Positions 44,961 to 52,163 of a stretch of DNA of 64,000 nucleotides are shown piece after piece. Location of the stretch: assembly GCA_030745835.1 (NCBI GenBank), contig JASLNU010000139.1, forward strand, positions 1 through 64,000. The letters run 5' to 3'. The notes beneath the pieces are model-generated. The model searched no databases, was not told the origin of the DNA, and was given only the letters and a program-made list of their open reading frames with translations. The stretch is from GCA-2687515 sp002687515. GTDB taxonomy: Bacteria > Pseudomonadota > Alphaproteobacteria > Rhodospirillales > UBA2165. The position numbers and the translations under genes were made by a program. Position 1 is the first letter of the stretch. Every line of letters begins with the position of its first letter.

Positions 44961-47152
44961 GACCCGTCCCCTGATCCTGCCCTTGGGCCAAGATCGATGC
45001 GCCCGCCGGCGGCCAGCGATTCCAGTATGGCGATGGTCGCCAGGCTGCTTTCGATGCTTTCGTTTTCGTCGATGGGCGCCGGGCCGCCCGACTTCACGGC
45101 ATCGACAAAGGCCTGCAAGGCACCGGCGAATCCCTTATCCTGGTGGGACGAGCTGTTCCGCGTCGCGCCGTTTTCGGTGATCGTCAAAGACCGGAAATTA
45201 TCGATCCCCAGAACATTGCCGCCGGCATAGATTTCAAACCTTTCCTTCGGGTAGGCGGCATCGCCAAGCGCCGTGTAGGCGATGGTGGCCAGCGTTCCGT
45301 CTTCGAAACGAATGGTCGCGGTCACGTCGTCGCCGGCGCCGCCATCGATGCGCGCCGCGTCGGCCTGCACCGATTGGATCGGCGATGCGGCGAAGAAACG
45401 CGCCAGATCGACAAAATGGCAGGCTTCGCCGAGGATGCGGCCGCCGCCTTCCTGGCGGTTCTGGATCCAGCTATCGTCCGGCACCTGGCCGGCATTGATG
45501 CGCAGAACCATGAATTTGGGGCCGCCATGGGTTTCGAGCCAGGCGCGCGCCTTTTGCGCCAGGGGCGCGAACCGCCGGTTGAAGCCGACCTGGAAGAACG
45601 CGTCGCTGGATGCCCTTGCCGCCGCGATGGTTTCAATTTCCGCCCGGCTCAATCCCAGCGGCTTTTCCACCAGCACCGGTTTGCCGGCGGCCAAGGCACG
45701 TTGCACATATTCCGCATGGCTGTCATGGCGGGTGGCGACGATCACCGCGTCGATATCGCCGTCGTCGAAGATGGCGGCCGCATCGGTGGCGGCGCGGGCG
45801 AAACCGAAGGATTCCCGCGCATGCTCGGCCGATGCGCCGCTATTGGCAACGACGGTGCAAAGCTCGGCAGCCGGCAATTTCTTCAATTCCGGCAACAACA
45901 CGGCGCCGGCGAACTGTCCGGCGCCGATGACCCCGATCCGGCACTTATCGCCGCCGGGCCGCGCCGCTGGCGTGATTGTCGGTGTTTCGGCTGTGCCGGC
46001 CTCTGCTTGGTCATAAGTCAGCACGACGCCCAAATGCGCTTCTTCCCCGCCCAGCACCAGCTCATAGGCGTCTTCGGCGTCGGCAATTTCGAAGCGGTGG
46101 CTGATCATTGGCCCGACATCGAGCCTCGGCGCCCCCTTCGTTCCCGTGCCCGCCGCCATCAGACGCAGGCATTCGGCCAAATTCTCGGTCTCGGTCCAGC
46201 GCACGAAGCCGGGCGGATAGGTGTGGCCGCGCTGTTCGTAATCGGCATCGTAGCGGCCCGGCCCGTAGGAGCGCGACACCACCACCGACAGCTCCTTTTT
46301 CATGAACTCGGCATAGGGAAATTCGGTGCCGCTGGCGCCGACCAGGCAGATCCGCGCCCGGTCGCGGGCGATGACGGCGGCGGTTTCGAACGGCTCGCTG
46401 GTTTCGGTCGCCGCCGCGATCAGAACGCCGTCGCAGCCGAGGCCGTGGGTCATCTCCAGGGCGGCGCTTTCGGCATTGCCCTCGGTCAGGTTGAGGGCGG
46501 CTTCGGCGCCCAATTGCCGCGCCAGATCGAGGCGCCCCTGGTCGTAATCGAGAACCATGGCGCGCACCCCGGCGCTGTTCAGCAATTGCGCCGCCAACTG
46601 GCCGATCAGGCCGGCGCCGATGACGGCGACGCATTCGCCCAGCTTGGCGTCCAGGTTCCTGACCGCGTGCAGGGCGATGGCGCCGAGCGTGGCAAAGGCC
46701 GCATGGGCATCATCGAGGCCCGCCGGCACCGCTACCGCCAGATTGCGGGGGACGATACAATATTCGGCGTGGTTGGCGACGCCGGCGCCGGCGATGGCGA
46801 CCCGGTCGCCGGGCCGGAATTGGCCTTCGAGACCGCTGCCCACCCGGACCACTTCGCCGGCCGCCGAATAACCCAAGGGCAATGGCTCATCCAGGCGCGC
46901 CATGACGGCGGCGAATGTCGCCTTGAGGCCGTCGGTCTTGGCCTTGGCCAGCACCTTCTTGACCAGATCGGGGCGCGCCTTGGCCTTGCCGGCCAGGCTT
47001 TTCTTGGCGAACTCGACGACCATGCGCTCGGTTCCCACCGAAATAAGCGATGCCCGCGTGCGCACCAATATCTCGCCGGCCCCGGGATTCGGCGCCGGTA
47101 CGTCCTTGACCGCCAGCCGGCCCGAGCGGGCGCTTTGAATGACTTGTTTCAT
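44957..47152 (-). CDS. Two-domain oxidoreductase: alcohol dehydrogenase-like plus Gfo/Idh/MocA
   Basis: A 731-residue fusion. Residues 1-385 are a medium-chain dehydrogenase/reductase domain (GYSAAGEVVRVGSGL, FRPGDRVAIAGAG, GAGLIGQLAAQLLNSAG). Residues 400-720 are a Gfo/Idh/MocA domain (RIGVIGAGQFAGAVLLPEL, VEKPLGLSRAEIETI). Fused proteins of this kind occur in polysaccharide and lipopolysaccharide gene clusters and are thought to act on sugar substrates. Translational overlap with hldE supports a role in cell-surface sugar synthesis. The true substrate is unknown. It is divergent from the GST gene. Confidence 0.85.
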   Translation of the reverse strand: MKQVIQSARSGRLAVKDVPAPNPGAGEILVRTRASLISVGTERMVVEFAKKSLAGKAKARPDLVKKVLAKAKTDGLKATFAAVMARLDEPLPLGYSAAGEVVRVGSGLEGQFRPGDRVAIAGAGVANHAEYCIVPRNLAVAVPAGLDDAHAAFATLGAIALHAVRNLDAKLGECVAVIGAGLIGQLAAQLLNSAGVRAMVLDYDQGRLDLARQLGAEAALNLTEGNAESAALEMTHGLGCDGVLIAAATETSEPFETAAVIARDRARICLVGASGTEFPYAEFMKKELSVVVSRSYGPGRYDADYEQRGHTYPPGFVRWTETENLAECLRLMAAGTGTKGAPRLDVGPMISHRFEIADAEDAYELVLGGEEAHLGVVLTYDQAEAGTAETPTITPAARPGGDKCRIGVIGAGQFAGAVLLPELKKLPAAELCTVVANSGASAEHARESFGFARAATDAAAIFDDGDIDAVIVATRHDSHAEYVQRALAAGKPVLVEKPLGLSRAEIETIAAARASSDAFFQVGFNRRFAPLAQKARAWLETHGGPKFMVLRINAGQVPDDSWIQNRQEGGGRILGEACHFVDLARFFAASPIQSVQADAARIDGGAGDDVTATIRFEDGTLATIAYTALGDAAYPKERFEIYAGGNVLGIDNFRSLTITENGATRNSSSHQDKGFAGALQAFVDAVKSGGPAPIDENESIESSLATIAILESLAAGGRIDLGPRAGSGDGS

Positions 47153-47294
47153 TTGCCTCTTTTACCCGCTTTTCAAGGCACTATGCAAAGCCCCGCCGAC
47201 AATCCCGGGGGAACGAGGACGTTCACCGCTGGGGGCGCTTGCCTGGCAAAGGCCGCTGTGTCACCATTCCGGCCATCAAATAAGGAGAGCGCCG

Positions 47295-47990
47295 ATGGCC
47301 ACGAAATACCATCTGATCAGTTCCAAAACCTGACCCTGGGTTCAGCGCGCCGTGATTCTTTTGCGTGCCAAGGACATCGACTTCGAAGTTACCTATATCG
47401 ATCTTCGCGACAAACCCGGCTGGTTTCTCGAAATTTCGCCGCACGGCAAAGTGCCGGTGCTGAAGGTCGATGACGATGTCTTGTTCGAATCCAATGCCAT
47501 CGCCGAGTTTCTCGACGAAATGGTGGAGCCCCGCCTGCACCCTGAAGATCCGATCAAGCGCGCCCGCAACCGGGCCTGGACCGACTATACGCCCGAATGG
47601 TCGCGCACCTTCGGCAAGGTCTATTACGCCAAGACCAAGGAAGATCATGAGGAAGCGCTGCAGGCCATGCCCAAGGTGCTGGCCAAGGTCGAAGACGCCT
47701 TGAGCAATGAGCGCGGCAACGACGGCCCTTATTTCAACGGCGAGAAGTTGTGCCTGGTGGACGCGGCCTATGCGCCATCCCTGCACCGCTTCAATTACAT
47801 CGAGGAATTGATCCATTCTGGGGTTCTCGACGACTATCCCAAGATTAGGGCCTGGTCGGACGCGCTTCTCGCCGATGACGCCATCACCGGCTCGGTGGCC
47901 GATGATTTCGAGGACGCTTTTCACGCCGCGCTGAAGCGGCGGGAAACCTATTGCGGCAGCCTTTTGGATAGGGCGGCGGCGGCTGAGTAA
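47295..47990 (+). CDS. Glutathione S-transferase, probable selenoprotein with in-frame TGA at codon 13
   Basis: A GST-family protein of 231 residues if TGA 47331-47333 is read as selenocysteine. ATG 47295 follows AAGGAG at good spacing. The frame reads MATKYHLISSKT, then TGA, then PWVQRAVILLRAK, and stays open to 47990. The TGA replaces the active-site Cys of CPxVQR-type GSTs. The rest is an ordinary thioredoxin fold (SPHGKVPVLKV with cis-Pro, LFESNAIAEFLDE binding glutathione) and a helical C-terminal domain. The gene otherwise shows no decay. Starting at GTG 47352 instead would remove the first strand and catalytic turn and leave no ribosome site. Sequencing error or a pseudogene remains possible. 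Selenoprotein GSTs have been reported from marine metagenomes. Confidence 0.8.
47331..47333 (+). other. In-frame TGA, putative selenocysteine codon
   Basis: Codon 13 of the GST frame. It lies in the N-cap position of the first helix of the thioredoxin fold, directly before Pro-Trp-Val-Gln-Arg-Ala, where homologues carry the nucleophilic cysteine. TGA is one base from the cysteine codon TGC or TGT. Confidence 0.75.
47345..47368 (+). promoter_or_regulatory. Possible bacterial SECIS hairpin downstream of the GST TGA
   Basis: GCGCGC (47345-47350) can pair with GCGTGC (47363-47368) through one G-U wobble, closing a 12-base loop that begins C-G-U-G. The loop starts 17 bases after the TGA, within the 16-37 base range known for bacterial SECIS elements, and has a G within its first two bases as they require. 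A weak lower helix CCTG/CAAGG may extend it. The fit is permissive rather than striking. Confidence 0.5.
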
Positions 47991-48010
47991 GACCGTTTTG
48001 GACAATGATC

Positions 48011-48057
48011 AGGGGCGCGCGGGCAGCACCAGCAAACCGGTCCGCGCCCTTATTTTT
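48011..48057 (+). terminator. Intrinsic terminator after the GST gene
   Basis: GGGCGCG (48013-48019) pairs with CGCGCCC (48043-48049), extended by G-T and A-T pairs, and is followed by TTATTTTT. It lies 21 bases after the GST stop and separates it from the transporter gene. Confidence 0.7.
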
Positions 48058-48088
48058 GTGCCGCGTCCCTGGCGCGCAATTTATCTAA

Positions 48089-48991
48089 ATGACCGATAAC
48101 CGACCGGGCCCGAGCGGCGGTACGGCCCTAGCCTCCAACAATTTATTGGGCATGGGCTGGATGGTCATGGCTTCGGCCGTCTTTTCCGCCAATTTCACGG
48201 TTATCCGGACATTGGGCAGCGAGGTGCATGTTTTCGAGCTGGTTTTTTTCCGCAACCTGTTCGGATTCATTTTCTTGATCCCATTTCTCATTAGGGCCGG
48301 GCGCGCCGGGTTGATACCGTCGCGCCCGGGGCTGACCGGGCTGCGCGGGCTGATGCAGACCTGCGCGCTGATGTTCTGGTATTACGCGCTGATCGTGACG
48401 CCGTTCGCGATGGCCGCTTCACTCAGCATGTTGGAACCCATCTTCGCGTCGATTATCGCCATCCTGATCCTGCGTGAAAAAGCCAGTCTGGCGCGTTGGG
48501 CGGTGGTCATTTTCGGCCTTGCTGGATCGCTGATCATCATCCGGCCGGGCTTCGGCGCGCTATCGCTTGGGGCGCTGGCGGCGGTTTCGTCGGCCATGTT
48601 CTGGGCCGTATTCCTGATCATCGGAAAGGTGCAGACGCGTGACGATTCGTTGATTTCCGTGGTCGCCTATCCAACCCTTCTGGTGGTGCCCATGGCCCTG
48701 ATCCCGGCCTCATTTTTCTGGCAATGGCCGACGCCGGAACAGTATATGTGGCTGTTGCTGACCGGCATATTGTCGAGCACCGCCAATCTGATGTTCACCA
48801 AGGCCTATCAAATCGGCGAGGTGACGGCGGTCGCCCCGATGTCGTTTGCGCGCATGATCTTCGCGGCCATCGCCGGCTACCTGTTTTTTTCGGAAGTTCC
48901 CGAAATCTGGGTTTGGATCGGCGGCGCCCTGATCATCGCCGCCGGTATTTACCTGACCCGCATCGAAGCCAAGTTGGCGCGCGGCGATTGA
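48089..48991 (+). CDS. DMT-superfamily (EamA) transporter
   Basis: A 300-residue membrane protein with about ten transmembrane helices in two EamA repeats (about 17-150 and 160-293). Examples are FELVFFRNLFGFIFLIPFLI, ALIVTPFAMAASLSMLEPIF and WIGGALIIAAGIYL. The family exports amino acids, metabolites or drugs across the inner membrane; the substrate cannot be read from sequence. It lies after the GST terminator and before the DUF3126 gene on the same strand. Confidence 0.88.
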   Translation: MTDNRPGPSGGTALASNNLLGMGWMVMASAVFSANFTVIRTLGSEVHVFELVFFRNLFGFIFLIPFLIRAGRAGLIPSRPGLTGLRGLMQTCALMFWYYALIVTPFAMAASLSMLEPIFASIIAILILREKASLARWAVVIFGLAGSLIIIRPGFGALSLGALAAVSSAMFWAVFLIIGKVQTRDDSLISVVAYPTLLVVPMALIPASFFWQWPTPEQYMWLLLTGILSSTANLMFTKAYQIGEVTAVAPMSFARMIFAAIAGYLFFSEVPEIWVWIGGALIIAAGIYLTRIEAKLARGD

Positions 48992-49077
48992 AGGTTCAAA
49001 ATCATGCTCTCGGGCATGGCCAGCCGCTCAAACTCCTGCTAAACAGGTTCGATACCGCCGCAAAAGGAGTTGCAAGC

Positions 49078-49308
49078 GTGACCGACGAAGAGATGGCCCG
49101 GGTCCAGAAATATCTGCGCGACAAGTTCGGCAATCAGGAAATCAGCCTCCGTGAAAGGCCCCAGGCCGACGGATCGGTGGAAGTCTATTTGGGCGAGGAA
49201 TTCGTCGGCGTCATCTACAAGGACGACGAAGAAGGCGATGTCTCATACGATTTCAACATGTCCATATTGGAATTCGACCTGCCCGACATGCCCGGCGCCG
49301 GCGGCTAG
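49078..49308 (+). CDS. DUF3126 family protein
   Basis: A 76-residue acidic protein starting with GTG (VTDEEMARVQKYLRDKFGN), preceded by AGGAG at nine bases. It contains EVYLGEEFVGVIYKDDEEGD and ends in an acidic, glycine-rich tail. It matches the small DUF3126 family of alphaproteobacteria, which has no known function. A longer in-frame reading from 48724 overlaps the transporter gene and is rejected. Confidence 0.82.
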   Translation: MTDEEMARVQKYLRDKFGNQEISLRERPQADGSVEVYLGEEFVGVIYKDDEEGDVSYDFNMSILEFDLPDMPGAGG

Positions 49309-49321
49309 GGCGGCACCCCGA

Positions 49322-50383
49322 TCAGTTAGCGGCGTCGCCTAGCCCACGCGTTTCGCCAATACGCATCAGGATTTTTTCAATCCCCGCGGCCGGTGCCGCC
49401 AAAAACCGTTGCTTGCCCAATTTGGGACTGTCCTCGCCCAGCGGCAGGGTGCCCCAATGCATTCCGATGGCGGTCCTGGCGCCCATGATGCGCGCAATCT
49501 CCAGGGCTTCTTCCGGGCTGGTATGCACCGGGGCCATGAAATCGCGCGGCAGGAATGCGCCGATCGGCACCAGCGCGATATCGACCGGGCCGACGCGCGG
49601 CGCCACTTGCTTTTCGTAGATTGGGCCGATCCCGGTGTCGCCGGCGAACCAGAGGCGCCGCTTGCCACCCGAGATCACAAACCCGGCCCAAAGCGATTTG
49701 TTTATATCGAACAGCCCCCGGTTGGAGCGGTGAATGGCCGGCGTCGCCTGAAAGCTGACGCCGCCGACCCGGTCGGTCTCATACCAATCCATCTGCCGGA
49801 CATTGGTGAAACCCGCCTCGCCTACCGGTTCGGCCAGCCCCAGGGGCACCAGAACGCGCGCTTTCGGATGGTCCTTGGCGAGTTGTTCGAGGGCCGGGGC
49901 ATCGAAGGAATCGTAATGATTGTGGGAGATGACGATGACGTCGATTTTGGGCAAGTCCTTGAGGCCCAGCCCCGGCGGCGCATATCGTTTCGGCCCGAAA
50001 AGGGAGGTCGGCGAGGCCCGCTCCGAGAAAAAGGGATCGGTCAGAATATTTAGCCCGCCGATGCGTATCAGGAAGCTCGCGTGGCCGATCCAGGTCAGGC
50101 TCGGATTGGGCGCCGCCGAAGCCGCGGCCAGCGCCTCGGCGCGTGGCACCAAATGCCCTTCGGGCAGGATTTCCGGTCCCGGCTCTTCGGTCAGGCGGCC
50201 GTATATGAATTTGATAAAGCGAAGCGGTTTGACATCGCGGTCGGGACTGCCCGGCGGATTGCGGAATCCGTCGGCGGTATGATGATATTTGGCGGCATCG
50301 AAAAACGCCTCTCCGGCTATTCCCGATGAACTACCGGTGAGGGCAAACCCCATGAACGCCAGTGCATTGACATGGATTTTCAT
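49322..50383 (-). CDS. Exported metallo-beta-lactamase-fold hydrolase (NAPE-PLD/UlaG-like)
   Basis: A 353-residue protein with a signal-like N-terminus (MKIHVNALAFMGFALTGSSS). The hydrolase fold shows LTWIGHASFLIRIGGLNILTDPFFSERASP, then SHNHYDSFD, GDTGIGPIY and IGMHWGTLPLG. Relatives include N-acyl-phosphatidylethanolamine phospholipase D and UlaG lactonase. The zinc motif HxHxDH reads HNHYDS here, so its last histidine is Ser. The remaining ligands look intact, so one metal may be lost or bound differently. Start at 50383 is chosen for the signal peptide; TTG 50413 is less likely. The cyclase gene lies directly upstream. Confidence 0.82.
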   Translation of the reverse strand: MKIHVNALAFMGFALTGSSSGIAGEAFFDAAKYHHTADGFRNPPGSPDRDVKPLRFIKFIYGRLTEEPGPEILPEGHLVPRAEALAAASAAPNPSLTWIGHASFLIRIGGLNILTDPFFSERASPTSLFGPKRYAPPGLGLKDLPKIDVIVISHNHYDSFDAPALEQLAKDHPKARVLVPLGLAEPVGEAGFTNVRQMDWYETDRVGGVSFQATPAIHRSNRGLFDINKSLWAGFVISGGKRRLWFAGDTGIGPIYEKQVAPRVGPVDIALVPIGAFLPRDFMAPVHTSPEEALEIARIMGARTAIGMHWGTLPLGEDSPKLGKQRFLAAPAAGIEKILMRIGETRGLGDAAN

Positions 50384-50416
50384 CAATTTTCCGATTTTCC
50401 GGACCAAACCCAAAGG

Positions 50417-52015
50417 TCAGGCCCGCCCATCAAACGCAGCGTCCGGCAGGGTAAAAAGCTCATGTTCATCGGCAATACCGCGCAGGGAGTGACGGCCCAA
50501 GGACACCAGCGTGTCCGGGAAGCAGCGGCGGAATTCTTCCGACATTATTACCGGCCGGTCCAACGCCTTGGTCATGTTTTCGATGCGCGCCGCTTCGTTG
50601 GCGGCGGGCCCGATGACGGTAAACTCGAGGCGCGATTCGCTGCCGATATTGCCGTAGGTGACATCGCCGAGATGCAATCCGATGCCATAGCCAATCTCGT
50701 CCAAGCCGTCCGCCGACCTCTCATCGTTCAGGGCGCGCATGCGCCTCACCGCCTGGCGCGCGGCGGCAACGGCGCGCCCCGTTGCCTCGCAGCGCGCCGC
50801 ATGGTCATGTTCGCCGATCGGAAAAATGGCCAGCGCCGCATCGCCGATGAAGCGCAAAACCTCGCCGCCCGCCTCGGAAACCGAATCAGCCATGGCTTCC
50901 AGGAACTGGTTGAGCATTTCCAAATAGGCCGTCCGCTGCATGCTTTCCGACAGCGAAGTCGAGTTTCTGAGATCGCAAAACCAGATGACGGCGTGGATAT
51001 CCTCGCCGTCGCCGCGCTTGACCAGGCCGTCCAGTACCCGCTCGCCGGTTTGGTGTCCGAGATAGGTGTCCAGCAGCGTCACCGCGGTGCGCCGCACGTA
51101 ATGCATTTCGATCAATCGGCTGAGAACCGGAATGATTTCATAGATATAGCCGAGATCGTCGGTGGAAAAGCCGCCGGGCCGGTCGCTGGCGATGGAAAAC
51201 GCATTGACCTGGCCGTCCGAGAATACCAGCGGCATGGCCACATAATCGGTGGCGCCTTCGTCGAGAAGATCCTGCAACACCGGATAGTCCAGTTGCGGGT
51301 TGGCGGTATCCAAACGGCGGCGTACGCCGCCGGCGCCTTCAAGAATGGCCGCGAACGGGCTGTTGACGAACTGCTCCGCTTCGACCACGGTCCGGTCAGC
51401 CCTGAACTCCTCGACCTCGGGATCGCCCTTGCTCCAGGTAAATACCCGCGCATAAAGCTGCGGATGCAAGGTGCGGATTATCAAACGGAAGCGGAATATG
51501 GGAATCCCGTATTCAATCAGGCCGCGGCAAAATTTGTAGACCAGGTCCGGATTGGAATCGGCGTTCCAGGCGTCGTGCATCAGCCATTGCGCAAGCGGGT
51601 TAATGCCGGTAGGCGCTTCATCCCTGTCCGGTGCATGGATACGCTGGCCGTTTAAATACCAGGCGTCCATGAGATTCCAATAAAATGAAATACGGCCCTC
51701 GATACCGGCCACGTTTTGATCGGGCATTTTATAGGCCCAGGCGGCATTCGCTTCGCTATGATCGCCGACCCGGAGATCCCAATAGTTGGCCTCTCCCTTG
51801 AATGCGCATAGGGTCCTCAGATCGCTCGGGACGAGATTATCCATGTGCACATCTTCGATCGGGAAATAATAGGCCGGCAACAGCCGCGATTCGTGCACCG
51901 CGATGACGCGGTCCGATTCGGCGATGGTTTCGCCGTTGAATTCGATACGGATGACGCCGTCCACGGGCTTCAGCGAAAGCCGATAGCCTTCATCGGGTTT
52001 GATATGTTGATCCAT
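50417..52015 (-). CDS. DUF427 domain fused to class III adenylate/guanylate cyclase
   Basis: A 532-residue protein. Residues about 12-112 match DUF427 (ESRLLPAYYFPIEDVHMDNL, CAFKGEANYWDLRVGD, GRISFYW). A middle region (about 130-330) is probably sensory and GAF-like. Residues about 340-520 are a class III cyclase: metal aspartates in FCDLRNSTSLSE and RFIGDAALAIF, and GLHLGDVTYGNIG with EFTVIGPAANEAARIE. The adenine-specifying Lys is replaced by Arg (LRFIGD) and the usual Asp by Glu (EFTVIG), so nucleotide choice is uncertain. No membrane segment is seen. The pairing with DUF427 is notable. Confidence 0.85.
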   Translation of the reverse strand: MDQHIKPDEGYRLSLKPVDGVIRIEFNGETIAESDRVIAVHESRLLPAYYFPIEDVHMDNLVPSDLRTLCAFKGEANYWDLRVGDHSEANAAWAYKMPDQNVAGIEGRISFYWNLMDAWYLNGQRIHAPDRDEAPTGINPLAQWLMHDAWNADSNPDLVYKFCRGLIEYGIPIFRFRLIIRTLHPQLYARVFTWSKGDPEVEEFRADRTVVEAEQFVNSPFAAILEGAGGVRRRLDTANPQLDYPVLQDLLDEGATDYVAMPLVFSDGQVNAFSIASDRPGGFSTDDLGYIYEIIPVLSRLIEMHYVRRTAVTLLDTYLGHQTGERVLDGLVKRGDGEDIHAVIWFCDLRNSTSLSESMQRTAYLEMLNQFLEAMADSVSEAGGEVLRFIGDAALAIFPIGEHDHAARCEATGRAVAAARQAVRRMRALNDERSADGLDEIGYGIGLHLGDVTYGNIGSESRLEFTVIGPAANEAARIENMTKALDRPVIMSEEFRRCFPDTLVSLGRHSLRGIADEHELFTLPDAAFDGRA

Positions 52016-52163
52016 GGCGCGTAACCCCGCTTCCTTTCAAGACATATAGCCGGTTTTCGGGCACCGGGTAGTGGGTAAAACCCCAATCGCTTCACATTAG
52101 GGTGTTTCGGACTTGTTTCCCGGCTCTTTCGCTTCGCCTTGGATTAAGGCAAACTCCCGGCAC

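Noticed and set aside
47331..47333. Reading the TGA in the GST gene as an ordinary stop, making the gene a pseudogene or a shorter GST starting at 47352
   Set aside because: The frame on both sides is intact and GST-like, the only stop sits exactly at the catalytic Cys position, and GTG 47352 has no ribosome site and would remove the active-site strand and turn. Sequencing error cannot be excluded without reads.
45143..47473. 776-codon plus-strand frame over the two-domain oxidoreductase
   Set aside because: Antisense shadow of a clearly conserved fusion protein; composition is Gly/Arg/Ala-rich without domains.
48724..49308. 194-codon version of the DUF3126 gene
   Set aside because: Its first 118 codons overlap the transporter gene in another frame; the GTG at 49078 with AGGAG is the natural start.
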